From: Meconema thalassinum
Lineage: Eukaryota > Arthropoda > Insecta > Orthoptera > Tettigoniidae
Assembly: GCA_946902985.2 (NCBI GenBank)
Contig: OX336400.1
Span: 171,255,043-171,319,042, forward strand
Direction of reading: 5' to 3'
DNA length: 64,000 nucleotides
The notes under the pieces are model-generated. The model searched no databases. It saw only the letters and a list, made by a program, of their open reading frames with translations, and had not been told where the DNA came from. This document shows, one piece after another, positions 30,414-42,203 of this stretch (positions within the stretch are counted from its first letter, which is position 1; each line of letters opens with the position of its first letter). Made by a program: the position numbers and the translations under genes.

Positions 30414-33227
30414 TGTGCCCTTGTATATAACAGCGTCATATATACGAGAATCAAACTTCGGGGAGCGTTCAGTCCGGGTATGCTTTCACTAGAGCTCAAA
30501 TACCAGACGGCTGCTTACAAATACAAGGACCATATGCAAAACTACAAACTAAGAAATGAGTGAAAAACAAATAAAATTACCACCATTTAATAACTGAATA
30601 AAAACAACAAAACATAAAAAATATAACATAAACAAAGTCCACCCTGAAATTTACTCCCACTGTACAAGAATTTACACAGATCTGAGTGGCCTAGAAAGGT
30701 CCACTCCAAAGAAATAAAATTGTGGATCAAAATTCCACTTGTCTGATTAATATGTATGCACGCGTATAACTACGCTAGAGAAGAAATAAGTACTTTTGAT
30801 GGAGATTTGCTCACAGATGGAACAGCCAATATGCTTGCAAACCCCCATACTGCAAACCATTATTATGGCTTTATGGGACACACTCGTAAAATAACATACC
30901 AAAAATTATAATTTTACTGACACACGCAACCAATTAAAATGTATAAACTAGTTGATCTCCAGCGAGATCGCAGTGAGTCAGGAAACTCCCAGCAAAACAG
31001 AAGCTTGCCCAATGGCTCATATTGCTCAGCACATACATGACAACAACGTGACCGAACATCGAGACGACCCGAGGTCAATGAACATGACAATAAATAAACA
31101 AGAAATAAGATGCCTAAACCCCGATGATATAAAATAAATGCATGAGTAAGCTAACACGGTGGAAATCGATCGATCAAAACGCGAACAGCACCCATTTACT
31201 GATTACAATTCTTTTATCATTAAACAGGCTTTATTTTAATATAAGATAAACATTTACGAAGAACGGAAACCTGGTCCGTGAATACTAATGAGCACAGCTT
31301 GCTCCTTATCTGATGGAGTGCGCTGGGTAGAAATACCTTCACTTACCACTCATTAACGTCTGTGTTCAAAACCAGCCCTCCTTGTCGAAGCTTTGAGTCA
31401 TGCTATTTATAACAAGAGACTAGACAGTCCCGTTACGCCACCTGTTAATCGCGACACAAAAATTCACACACTTCTGCCAATTTCAAAGAATTGCAAGAAC
31501 ATCGTAAAGGGGGATTCCAACATTTTCCTCGCAAGGATTAAATGCTTATCCTGGACATAGCTTCAGACAGAACCAGGGTTCCCAAAAACTCCTATCCCAT
31601 AAAACACATATTTGCAGACTCAACAAAGCATTTTGGGCAGACACAACACAAATCTACCACGGGCCGACACTCCAATCAAATATCCATAGATTTTGTGTAC
31701 CACGACACTAAAAGAGAAACTTCACCAACAAATAAAGTAATTGGGCAGATGACCCCTCACTTAACAAAAATGCAACAAACGGCAATTAACACACAAGCCT
31801 GTGTAACAATAAAAATCTATAGAATAAAAAGATTTCCCACCAATTCTATTATCTACTCTAGTTAATTCAGTTTCGCTTCTGTTATGATATCGGTTCCCAA
31901 TTTGCGTCGCTTAGCCGCGCATTTTACGGTAGCGACACGCACTCGAGTACGCTTGCCCCGTGTACTTGATATCAACAAAAAAAATCTTCACACAGATAGA
32001 ATACATGCCACGTTGCTCATGAATTATACTAAAGTGTGTCAGTACCACAAACCAACTACAATAAAACACGAAGACAAAAGTAAAATAAAATATTTACACA
32101 AAATAATATGTTCCCACAAAACCATAACCAGTTTGTCAAATAATTAAATTATTTTAGTACTCATTCCTCTCTCTGCGTCGTCTCATCGAACATCGCCTGA
32201 CATTCTCTCTCCAAAGTGTTTAGCTCATCTCAGACCACATGGAGTCGTAGAAACGTTGGTTCGATGTCTTTCTCTGGGTCTGGAGTTCCATCTTGACGTT
32301 GAATAAAAATAAAAAAATAAAATGTTATTTATAGTCACACGTAATTTTCTATCTAAATTTTGCCAATAGCTACTTCATTCACCATCTGTCTAGTGCAAAA
32401 TTAATCGTAGACTTTCCCTAATAGTTGTAGTCGTGGGAGACTACTAAAATCTTACAGATACACAAATTTCACACTCAGCTGTGCGCACACAACTTTATTA
32501 TAATGTTTTCAATAATGACCCTATCTCTGATAAATTTAACACAGTATATCTTCACGGTATGGAAAAGAATAAGTGATCACCTCACGGTGTCACCAAGAAT
32601 CATCCTCGTCGTCACTCAGGCGACAGTATTTATGTGAATTTAGCAAAAGGACGGAGGGAGAGGGAAATCTATCACTAACTTCTATAATAATGCGACTATT
32701 GGCATGCAACAGGTATCAAACAGTTTGAAATATTATACAGGTCACAATGGGGCTATCGTGCTCTGGAATCGATCATAGATTTCGTTAATCCAATCTTTCC
32801 CGCTTTCAACTTCAAGCCGGCGTCAGACGCTCCCTTGGCGCTAAAATTGGTGACCCTCTCTGATTGGTAGTTCATGACGTCAATATCGCAGTTTAGAACA
32901 GAAGCCTCTGTCCTGTGATTGGTTGAAAGTTCCTCTCGTCTCTCTCATCCAGCGACTATCTTACTCGTAACGCTAGGGTGACAAAGAAATTACGGTCTGA
33001 AATGAGTCAGGACCCCAACACACCTTTGTCTGATAAAGTATCTGTCAAACATTCCGATCTCGTCACTCCTTTGTTTCAGGACTGGGCACGTTCAAACGTA
33101 CTGTCTCCATATAAGCTTGACATTTCGCAATCCAGTCTGGCCTTCCTGTATGATTCTGGCAGTAAAATCAGAATATAATGAAATGAATAATTAGAATCAT
33201 TAATATGCGTAGCTTATTAAGGGTTCA
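30414..33227 (-). repeat. 5' LTR of the Gypsy element (2814 bp)
   Basis: Near-identical partner of 20804-23622, with about 20 substitutions and small indels by eye (for example around 31130 and 32313). It would drive transcription on the minus strand. 2.8 kb is very long for an insect Gypsy LTR. Confidence 0.92.
32731..32922 (-). promoter_or_regulatory. Candidate LTR promoter: CCAAT boxes, CRE palindrome, TATA-like
   Basis: On the element strand, three CCAAT boxes (complement ATTGG at 32918-32922, 32863-32867 and 32846-32850) surround a perfect CRE palindrome TGACGTCA (32875-32882). A TATAATA-like sequence follows about 110 bases downstream (about 32731-32737). All are kept in the 3' LTR (23241-23317 and about 23125-23131). 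Confidence 0.4.
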
Positions 33228-34357
33228 GTACAATGTATGTTTTTTCTCAAGGTACTCATCGACCCTCCCATTAGTCATTTTCAAGAAAATTTTCGAATTT
33301 TTTAAATGCCTTATTCGATAGTATGTCCTCTCTATTTTCCAAAAATATATAGTTTACACTAGTTTTATTGTTGTTTAGCTCATTTATATTCACTTTAATG
33401 ATCGGTGTGCACGCTTTTCAGCAGCTGTCACTTTGACGCACAGGTGCAGCAGATAAAGCACACATTAATCTGGCTTTGAAACAGTCTACTCCAGAACTTA
33501 AACAATGTAGGAGGTACTCTCGGGTCGGAGAATGCAGATGATTGACCTAAAATCTAAAGAAAAGGCAGTTTTTAGGAGTTGAAAAGTAAGACTCTTTACT
33601 CTAAATGTGTACCTCAACTTTAAGATACGATTTCTCTCACTTCATTTTTTTTTTCAATATTTGGCTCGACTTGGGCAGTTAAAATGTCCACTTAGAATGC
33701 AGATGTTGGTTTCATTTAAAAACTAAAATATAGACAAATAATGCAGCAATGTTGTAAAATAGAATTAATCCCTCACAATTAATTTATTTTTTCAATCAAA
33801 ATAACGTAAATTGTAAAACAAAGCTAATATATTTGCCACAATCAATGATACAAAAAAGATTCTGCTATACAACAATCTGAACATACAGCAGATCAATTTG
33901 CAACAAAAATGGCTCAATTAAGTTGAAATAGAGCTAAGATATCGCGTCCTAAAACTGTCCGTTATTTTTGTGATAAATCATTGAAAAAGATCCCCCAAAT
34001 GTATTTAATTTTTATTTTTTTGCAAAAATCCACTAGTTTATATTCTTGGAATCAGTGATATCAATTTCAAGAAAATAAGATAACTTGTAATGGAATGTCT
34101 TCAGTAGTGTCAATGAGTACCTTAAGTTCATATCCCCTAAAGGAATAGCGTTCATGGACATTAAAGGACGTTTTCAACATTGACGTACTTGTCGAGCTAG
34201 AATTGTGGATTGTTTTCTTCACTTGCGGATGAACCTTGAACTTTAATCCTCTATACCCTTCATTTCATTCGTCCTGAAAAAAAAATCTCATGAAAGGATC
34301 GAACGAACGAACATTGGTTCTGGAGATATGGGAAAAGGAATGTACGAAGTTGATGAA
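33228..34357. other. Non-coding spacer
   Basis: AT-rich sequence without open frames or recognised repeats. Only the GTAC target duplication at its left edge is notable. Confidence 0.45.
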
Positions 34358-35450
34358 TTATAATATTGCAGAAACCGCACGACATGCTACTCCATAAATT
34401 AGCTTCAACGAAGATTGATAGAATACTAATTTTATGGATCCAAGAATTATTGACGGGTCGTTCCCAGAAATTAAAAGTAGAGACCTATTCTCGGATGAAA
34501 TTACCGTACCGTCGCGTCGGGTATCCCTCAGGGGCAGCATATTCGGAACTTTGTTATTTTTGGTGTTTATTAATGACTTATCAAGTGGAATTCGTAGTGA
34601 CTGTCGATTGTTTTCGGATGATTCTGTAATATATCGAAATATACATGACTCACAAGACAACGCAGGACTTCAAGATGACCTGAACCTGGTCGATAAGTGG
34701 GCGATTTAAAATAAAATGAAAATAACACGAGTAAATGTAGTCTTATAAAATAGGGAAAGGGCGAAGGCAAGATTTTCAATATAACATTGGCTCGGAAATA
34801 CTTGTAGAAGAAGATTCTTGCAAATATTTTGGCGTTAACGTAAGGAATGATATGAAATGGAGTACTCATGTAGGATGTGTAGTTTCTAAAGCTTACAAAT
34901 CATTGCACTTTGTAATGAGGGTATTAAAAGGAAGTAGTACCTCTCCTAAAGAATTTGGATATTTGTCACTTGTAAGACATGTTATGTAATACGCCTGGGC
35001 GGTTTGGGATCCATATCAAATAGGGCTCATCAATGACTTGGATATGGTACAAAGAAAGGCCGCTAGATTTGTGCTCAGTGACTTTAATCCCAGGAGCAGT
35101 GTGAGCCGTATATTAAAGAAACTTGGGTGGGAATCACTGGAGGCTAGGATGATGAAATCTAGACTCTGCGCTTTGTACAACACGTACACAAATCAACCAG
35201 CATGGGGCGAGCTTAGCAAACGTATGGGAAAGCCCTCTTACATGAGCAGGAGTGATCATCCTTTCAAAGTTAAGGGCCGACCACAGCGAACAAATTATGG
35301 TAATTATTCTTTCGTTAACCGTTCCATTGATAATTGGAACTCTCTACCTGCCGCAGTCTTCGAGTCTTTTCCCAAACATGTAGATGTGTGTAAGAAAAGA
35401 CTGACTATTTGTGTAAATACTCCAGTTTAATTGTTAGTGAATTGTTATTT
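34358..35450 (+). pseudogene. LINE 3' part (CR1-type reverse transcriptase), degenerate
   Basis: Partial reverse transcriptase split over frames. HDMLLHKLASTKIDRILILW (34378-34437) is in one frame. GSIFGTLLFLVFINDLSSGI and the active-site block RLFSDDSVIY (about 34534-34638) are in a second. The C-terminal region with MVQRKAARFVLSDFNPRSS, ILKKLGWESLEARMMKSRLC and NRSIDNWNSLPAAVF (35038-35430) is the typical tail of CR1-group LINEs. The active site reads FSDD instead of the usual ADD form. At least two frame changes occur. The 3' end after 35430 is an ATTTATTTGTTATG and AATGAATGAATGAA stretch. Confidence 0.78.
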
Positions 35451-35534
35451 ACAGTTATTTATTTGTTATGTATATCTAATTTGCCACCGGGGGACACACC
35501 CCCAATTGCAAATGAATGAATGAACATTGGAGAT

Positions 35535-35701
35535 AAGGTTATATACAAATATTTATTGCACTTTAATATCACAATACATAATTTACAAAAAATAAAGATA
35601 TTTGATTATGAATAGAATGTGGGCGTTTTGGTGTGGGCGATGATGATGGTGATGATGCTTTGATGAAGATGAATGGACATCGCTGATACAGCGTAGCACA
35701 T
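35535..35701 (-). other. Candidate 3'-UTR exon with poly(A) signal
   Basis: On the minus strand, a splice acceptor TTATTTGTGATTGCAG ends at 35702 and a non-coding exon follows. AATAAA lies at 35557-35552 in GTGCAATAAATATTTG, so cleavage is expected near 35535. It pairs with the donor AAG|GTATAG (35965-35960) just after the stop codon of the upstream exon. Confidence 0.5.
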
Positions 35702-35966
35702 CTGCAATCACAAATAAGATAGTACGACATTAGCACACATATTAATGAATATAATGTTTGTATTGGCGCTTGTGAAAATCAAATAAATTGGAAACACCAT
35801 AGACATGTTAAAATTGAATTGTCAGATACATACGAGATTAAAAATATCTTGCCTAGCCACTACGTCACGATGGGATTTATACTAGAAAAATTTTGTTTTT
35901 CCACTCTCGGGAATATTTACAGTGTGGGCGTTTAATAATTCTAGCAACAATTAACACTATACCTTA

Positions 35967-37150
35967 TCAGCGCCATCCATGTCCGTAGGAACCTCCATAG
36001 CTTCCTGAACTGAGGGCAATTCCGCTGCTAAGCCCATAGCCTCCAAGACTGCTGATGCTAGACAAACCATGGCCTCCAAGACTGCTGATGCTAGATAGTC
36101 CATGGCTGCCTAGACTGATGCCTCCAAGACTGCCAGAGCTCAGAGCGATGCCTCCTGCATATCCTCCTCCATATCCTCCTCCTAGAGCGATACCGCTACC
36201 AAGGCTGGATCCTCCAAGACTGATACCACTACCAAGGCTGGATCCTCCAAGACTGATACCACTACCAAGGCTGGATCCTCCAAGACTGATACCACTACCA
36301 AGGCTGGATCCTCCAAGACTGATACCGCTACCATAGCCTGATCCAATAGAGACAGCTTGCGGGACGGGCACAACAACAGGGGTTGGAACAGAAACTGGAA
36401 CAGGTCTAGGAACGGAGACAGGAACAGGGTGAGGCACTGGAACGGCAATAGGTTGAGGTACGGATACAGGAACGGCGTGAGGAACGGGAACAGGATAGGG
36501 CCTGTTAACCGTTACAGGGTAGGGTCTAGGAACAGATACGGGCACTGGATGAGGAACTGGAACGGCAACAGGTCGTGGGACTGAGACTGGATAAGGAGCA
36601 GGTACTCTAACGGGATAGGGTCGGTTAACCGTTACTGGGTACGGCTGTGGAACGGGTACTGGTCGAGGAACTGTGACTGTCTGAACTGCAACTTGACTCG
36701 GTCCACTGCTAATACCGCTTCCAAGACCAATTCCGCTTCCCAGGCCTATTCCACTTCCAAGACCAATGCTACTGCCTCCTAGGCCAATTCCACTGCCTAC
36801 TAGACCGATGCTGCTGCCACCAAGACCGATGCTGTTACTCCCGAGAGAAAGACTGCTGCTGCCTAGACCGATGCTGCTACCCCCGAGAGAAAGACTGCTG
36901 CCGCCTAGCCCATATCCTCCGATTCCCTCATAACTCAGTCCCAATCCACTGCCTCCAAGAAGACTTGATCCAAGGCCTCCTCCATAGCTGCCATAATCTC
37001 CAAGTCCCAGACCCAGCACGCCTCGTTTCTCCTGTTTCTTCTCCTTGAGAGATTCCTCACCAGCAATGGCTACAGCCACCACCAATGACCAGACCTGAAA
37101 AAAAAATCATGCATTGCTACAGTCCATTCTAGAAGGATATAACATACCAT
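35967..37150 (-). CDS. Secreted Gly/Ser/Pro-repeat structural protein (cuticular type)
   Basis: The main coding exon is 37094-35967, preceded by the acceptor TTTTTTTTTCAG (ending 37095). It begins VWSLVVAVAIAG, a hydrophobic signal-peptide core, then a charged KEKKQEKRG stretch. The mature protein has an N-terminal GLGGSS-type region (about residues 30-135). A central proline region of repeated PVPVPHPVPVSVPRP and PYPVTVNRPYPV motifs follows (about 140-245). The C-terminal part has a GSGISLGGSSL unit of 11 residues repeated about five times, and the protein ends in HGWR. It has no chitin-binding R&R domain or Cys framework that I can see. The probable start is the ATG at 37150-37148 followed directly by a GTATGT donor, giving a 53-bp intron and about 376 residues. 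A more distant first exon is possible. Composition fits an extracellular cuticle or eggshell protein, but the exact role is unknown. Confidence 0.7.
37095..37147 (-). other. Candidate 53-bp intron right after the start codon
   Basis: Donor ATG|GTATGT at 37147 and acceptor TTTCAG at 37097-37095, with a long poly-T tract. Splicing would join ATG in phase to GTC TGG TCA. Short first exons are common in insect cuticle genes. The very short intron length is the main reason for doubt. Confidence 0.4.
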
Positions 37151-37289
37151 GTAGATATTAGAGAAATTCCCACATTGTTAATTCCGAGAAACACAGGCCT
37201 ACTGTTGTTTGAGTATTCAGTCTCAATACTGGTTTAATACAGCTATTTATTTCCTCCTAATCGTTTCATCTCTACAATCTGTTTTAACA

Positions 37290-37730
37290 TTTCCTAATTT
37301 TGTACTCAACCCTTCCCTCCATAACTAAGTGTGCTATTTCTGGATGCATTAGTATGGACCCTACCAACTTATCCTTTAGCACTCATCACTAACATTTCTC
37401 CTCTCACTCGTCTTAAAATCTCTCCATTTCTCACTTTATTTAACCGTCTAATCTTCATCATTCTCCCGTAACACCACATTTCAAATCTTATTTTCTGCTG
37501 TTCCAAAGACGTCGATTTTAAGACAAAGTTTTTCAGAAATGTTTACATAATAATTTATATTTATGATATAAACAGAATTCTTTCTTGCAATAAACCTTTC
37601 ATTGCCTGTCCTAATGTACTTTTCATCTCCTCTTTGCTTCGTTCAACACTGCTTAATTTGCTTAACAAGTAGAATAATTTCCCTACTTACTTTGGGGTCT
37701 GCCAATTCAGTGCCAATGCGGGTTTCTGAG
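37290..37730 (-). pseudogene. Degenerate LINE C-terminal remnant
   Basis: Sequence-level match, minus strand, to the remnants at 4727-5260 and 43013-43425 (plus-strand blocks CCTTCCCTCCATAACTAAG, CTAATCTTCATCATTCTCC and TTCGTTCAACACTGCTTAA). All frames are broken. Confidence 0.6.
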
Positions 37731-37984
37731 TTATATTTATTGATTTTTATCTTAATTACCCCCTCAGAACTGTGACCACACCATTTAGAAATACATGTAC
37801 ATTCAAACTCTCTGGTGAATCGACTGTGCTGACAATGCCGTCAGCAATTCTCAGAGTAATACTTTCAACTTCATTCATATTACATAAAAGTGAACAGAAT
37901 AATATCGAGCCACTTATGTAGTTATGTAATGTTTGGACTCTATAGATCTTACAAAATATAACCATTGAAACATTGCCTCTCTCA

Positions 37985-38245
37985 GAAAGTTCAATTTCAA
38001 TTAGTTCAAACGCTAGCTACCAGAGAAGCCACTGTCACTGACACCTAGCGGTGAACGTTGGGACTTGATAGAGCGTTTCTAACCAAATATACTACAAATT
38101 TAGCCACACACTAGGCCTAACATTTGTAGTTGTAAGTTTCTTCTACATGTCACAAATCTACGACGTGGTCCCGCCGGCTTTACTTCCCCTCCGAAGGAAG
38201 GCATACTGAAGGATTGTTAACGCTTTTAAAAAATCCAACCACTTC
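37985..38245 (-). repeat. SINE-A fragment, minus strand
   Basis: Body blocks of SINE-A (CACTGACACCTAGCGGTGAA; CTTCCGAAGG region at 38188) running to AAAAAATCCAACCACTTCGG. The tRNA-like head is lost. Confidence 0.6.
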
Positions 38246-38502
38246 GGCGGCGTTCTTGGGAATAGCAGTTAATGTTATTATTGTTACGTCCCTATTAACT
38301 AAATACTGAGGCTTTTAGAAACGACAGGAAGCCAGAATATTTCCCTAAAGGGGTTCTTTAACGTGCCAGTAAATCTACTGACACGGCTCCCTCGCATTTG
38401 TGCACCTCAAAATGCCAACTGGTTGAAGAAAGAATAAATAAATCGCTTGAATAAATATTGCAGTTTTCCGAAATGCTATGAATGGAAAATTTTAGTGAAC
38501 AT

Positions 38503-38992
38503 GTTGGTTGGTTCCTTAGTTTAGGGGCTGCGACAACGTGATTATGTAGCCCCGTGTACTTTAGGTGTGTGTAGAATCTACGTATCTGATAACCAGTGTT
38601 AATTGTGATGGCTGTATTAGTGTGTGTTATCTGTGATTAAGTTAGTAGGACTGCAGACTATTAATGTTTTCAAGTAGTTCCTAATTTTGCTACCAAATGC
38701 TACTGTCCACGACACCTAGCTGCAGACGTGGCTACTAAATGCCATCGCAGTCACCACTTGGCTGCGAACGTTGGAACTAATATAGCGTTATTAATCTAAT
38801 CTACAAATTAGCTTCCAAGAGTGTAGTTAGTGGAAGGTTCTTTTTCATGCCATAAATCTATGACATGGGCCCGCCGGCTTTACTTCCCCTCCGAAGGAAG
38901 GCATAATGAGGGATTTTTAACGCTCTTAAAAAATACCGACGACCTCGGCAGGGTTTGAACCTGCGATCTTGGGCATAGAAGCTCAGCATGCT
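38503..38992 (-). repeat. SINE-A, minus strand, full length
   Basis: It begins with the inverted tail GTTGGTTGGTTCCTTAGTTT at 38503 and ends with the head (GGGTTTGAACC near 38951; GCTCAGCATGCT at 38992). Confidence 0.75.
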
Positions 38993-39285
38993 ACTGATGT
39001 ATGCTGAATACTATACTCACCAGCAGTGTCCTCATACCCATGTCTGATAGTTGAATTGGATGTGCACACTGCTGACTAAACACTCACCACCTACAGTTTA
39101 TATATGATACAGCCTTCACTTTCACATTGTCCGGTCTGGTCCACATACTTCCTTGGCGCAGCTTCCCACCCTGCAGGAGCACAGGAACTGGACCACCTCT
39201 CTTACATAACAGCCGAAATACTCGCAAGATACAAGCTTTACAGTGATACTTTAGACCTCTCGCCCGTCATAGTTAAATTAGACAA
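38993..39285 (+). repeat. Duplicated segment shared with 593-903
   Basis: Near-identical to 593-885, including the short open frame starting at 39104. Unknown content. Confidence 0.6.
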
Positions 39286-39299
39286 AGTGATTATTACTG

Positions 39300-39546
39300 G
39301 GATCTTAAACGAAACACAGAAGTGCTGAATGTTCTTAACAGCAGACCTATATTGGAATACATCCATTAATAACAAAGACACCTCAACAGAATGGACAGAA
39401 GCAGGATCCCTAAAGCAGTCGTCAACTACTGCCCCGGTGGGAAGAGATCTCTGGGTCGCCCCAGGAAAAGATGGCGTGAAAATTCAAATCTTTTGTGTTG
39501 ACCGTAACAGTTCTTCTAGGACTAACACATGAAAGGATGATGATAA
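39300..39546 (+). pseudogene. LINE C-terminal tail with 12-bp TSD
   Basis: Encodes MDRSRIPKAVVNYCPGGKRS and GRPRKRWREN, a LINE polyprotein tail, 5' truncated. It is flanked by TGATTATTACTG (39288-39299) and TGATAATTACTG (39547-39558). The matching position in duplication copy 1 (about 878-895) has the single uninterrupted site, so the insertion post-dates the duplication. Confidence 0.7.
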
Positions 39547-39615
39547 TGATAATTACTGTTAATTTCATAGTCGCGGCTTTCGTGGCGTAGTTGGAAGCAT
39601 GTTGAGCCTCTATGC

Positions 39616-39619
39616 CCAT

Positions 39620-39658
<39 letters not shown>

Positions 39659-39735
39659 TCGTATGGCCTTTAGTACCGGGAGTGTCCTAGGACATGTTCG
39701 GCTTGCCTGAGTCGGTAGCTGCTTCCAGCGGACAC
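39616..39735 (-). repeat. (ATTT)n microsatellite and SINE-C 3' fragment
   Basis: About 11 ATTT units (39616-39660) followed by CGTATGGCCTTTAGTACCGG, the inverted 3' end of SINE-C (compare 7230-7262). It is a 5'-truncated SINE with its T/A-rich tail. Confidence 0.65.
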
Positions 39736-39738
39736 TCT

Positions 39739-40009
39739 TTACCTAGTGGTGAACGTTGGAACTTTGATAGAGCGTTCCGACGAAATCTAACCTAACAATT
39801 TAGCTTTACACTAGTTTAGTCTGTGGAAGGATCTTTCACATGCCATAAATCTATGACATGGGACCACCGGCTTTACTTCCCCTCCGAAGGAAGGCATACT
39901 GAAGGATTTTTAAAGCTCTTAAAAAATCCGACGTCTTCGGCCGGATTTAAACCCGTGATCTTGGGCACTGCAGTTCAGCATGCTACCAACTACGCCACCG
40001 AAGCTGCTA
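39739..40009 (-). repeat. SINE-A, minus strand, partial
   Basis: Body from ACCTAGTGGTGAACGTTGG to the head (CAGCATGCTACCAACTACGCC near 39978). It lies head to head with the next SINE-A copy. Confidence 0.65.
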
Positions 40010-40481
40010 TGCGCATGATCACGGGTTCAAACCCGGCCGAAGTCCTCGTATTTTTCAAGAGCGTTAAAACTCCCTCAGTATGCTTTCCTTCGGAGGAGAA
40101 GTAAAGCCGGCGGTCCCATGTCAAAGATTTATGGCATGAAAAAGAACCTTCCACTAACTACACTTGTGGAAGCTAAAATTTGTAGGTTAGTTTGATAACG
40201 CTATATTAGTTCCAACGTTCGCCGGCAGCTGCTGAATGCGATGGCATATAGTAGCCGCGTCCGTAGCTAGTTGTCGTGGACGGTAGCATTTGGTAGCAAA
40301 CGTAGATCTACTTGAAAAAAATAATCGTCTCCAGTCGTTCTACCTGAATTACACAAACACACACTAATACAGTCATCACAATTAACAACGGTTATCAGAC
40401 AAATTCTACACACACCCAAAGTACACGGGGCTACATGACCGCGTTGTCGCAGCCCATAAACTAAGGAATCAACCAACCAAC
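40010..40481 (+). repeat. SINE-A, plus strand
   Basis: B-box GGGTTCAAACCCGG at 40022, full body, tail ending AACCAACCAAC at 40481. The A-box part is replaced by the junction with the inverted neighbour. It corresponds to the copy at 904-1420. Confidence 0.75.
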
Positions 40482-40489
40482 TACTTTCA

Positions 40490-41395
40490 TAATGAAAATC
40501 AATAAATAATATGAAGCAGAAACACTAACTATTACGGAAAATTTGTTTAATTGACGTATTAACGTAAGCATTAATTGAGTTGCTTGCACAGACATCATAC
40601 AATAATGGATTTGAACGACAAACAAGTAGTTCCGTGAAGAACTAAATACCCTATATTCATATATCCTACTTATGCTAATTGCCTCTATCAGCTTACAAAA
40701 TTTCAGTTTGATTGCTGTAATAGATTCGTTGATATTGAGAACCGTATAAATATATCAGATGGTCGGCATGTTGGATTTTTTTTATATGTAGGCCATAGAG
40801 TTATGTACTATTAGATGATGATTATTGCGTAGGTTCATTATTCAAACGTTGACTTCGATCGCATGATTAGGACACAAGAATTGAAGCCTTAATTTTAAAA
40901 TTTCTCACGGCTGCCATCATGAGGTTATGTGAACAAATGAACGAAATTAAATATAAGTACATTACAATGCGTATAAGCAACAACTGCAGTACCAAGTTTC
41001 ACTTCGCTCGGATGGTAAAATAGCGAGAAAACTCTATTTAAATGTCTCAACTTCGCTTGGCCACCATGTTCGTTTTGTTCTTAACATATTTCTGAAACTT
41101 TTAGTAGTGCCCTTTATCATCGCACAAAATTTAATCATGATAATCAGTACGGTAGTTGTTTCAGAGATATAGAATGCCAGTGAAATATTTCGCACATCCA
41201 CCATGTTGGATTGGTGAGACGTAACAAAATTTGAAGGGCACGGTGGGGGTTGGACAAAATAGTACTATGACCATACCGAGTTTCATTGAAATCGCTCCAG
41301 CCGTTTAGAATTTATTAGGGACACACACATACGCGCACACACGGAACAAAAGGTGATCTCATAAGCCTTTTTTTTTCCATAAATGAAAATAGGCT
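40490..41395 (-). repeat. HP1 element, short minus-strand copy
   Basis: Duplicate of 1434-2318. The terminal hairpin is more complete here (41363-41395, arms AAGCCTTTTT and ATGAAAATAGGCT), with the CACACACATACGCGCACACA stretch just inside. Confidence 0.7.
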
Positions 41396-41545
41396 AAATA
41401 ATCTCCTCCAACTCAATGCTGGAAACATCCTTTAATGTCATAGACTAGACCTTCCCTGATCACTGTTCCTGTAGGGGATATGGATTTCCGAATTTACCTA
41501 CATTGTATCTTTAGGAGTAGACAGACTTGGTAATTCACGTTGTCG

Positions 41546-41875
41546 CCGGCCCCGTGGTGTTGGGGTAGCGCGCCTGCCTCTTACCTGGAGGCCCCTGATT
41601 CGATTCCTGGCTCCGTCAGGGATTTTAGAACCTGACGTGGGGTCTGGAACGGTGTGCACTCAGCCTCGTTAGGACAATTGAATACCTGCCTGACAGTGAG
41701 GCAGCGTCCCGGTCACGAAAATCAAGATTAACGACAGAGGGTACCCGACGCGCTGACCACGCGTCACCCCAATATCTGCAGGCCAAATGGCTGGACAGTG
41801 GTCGCTTGGTAGGCCAAGGCCCTCATGGGGTTCCGGGCCAGGTGTCATTATGTATTTATTATTTATAATTCACGT
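41546..41875 (+). mobile_element. SINE-B, plus strand, with 15-bp TSD
   Basis: Head CCGGCCCCGTGGTGTTGGGG, B-box-like GATTCGATTCC (near 41597), 3' end GTCATTATGTATTTATTATT. Flanked by the perfect 15-bp repeat TAATTCACGTTGTCG (41531-41545 and 41876-41890). Absent from duplication copy 1. Confidence 0.88.
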
Positions 41876-42203
41876 TGTCGTTTCTTGGGAGGTTGCTCTT
41901 CGTTCGTGACACTATCTTCTCGTCTGTCCATCACTGTTAAATTTTCGTCCGACTGCTGACTCGAACCCGGCTCATCACTGAATCTTATTGTTGGTGCATT
42001 TGTCATTAATATTCTTTGTTTTCTTCATTTTTCCAAACGTAAAGGACACACTAAACGTTTCTTACGAGGTACCGGCATGATGACACGTGGTAGTCTGATG
42101 ATTGTTCACAGGAAACTCAACCATAACTGGTTGATTATATTAACAGTTAGCTTTTTCTACCGCTACGAGTGCTAGTGTGAGTCAATGAAAGCCCTTATAA
42201 CTA

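Larger units (their letters stand above)
20804..33227 (-). mobile_element. Ty3/Gypsy LTR retrotransposon, nearly complete, minus strand
   Basis: 12.4 kb in total. Long terminal repeats (20804-23622 and 30414-33227) flank minus-strand gag, protease, reverse transcriptase, RNase H and integrase regions in the Gypsy order (PR-RT-RH-IN). Each LTR has TG...CA ends, and the element is bracketed by the 4-bp target duplication GTAC (20800-20803 and 33228-33231). The two LTRs differ at roughly 20 positions over 2.8 kb by eye, which suggests a recent insertion. No env-like frame lies downstream of integrase. The coding strand has three frame breaks at homopolymers and one in-frame TAG. Confidence 0.92.

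Noticed and set aside
36055..36336. Pro/Arg/Leu-rich open frame on the plus strand opposite the structural protein
   Set aside because: It is the antisense reading of the 33-bp Gly/Ser repeat units. The minus-strand frame has a signal peptide, splice sites and a poly(A) signal.
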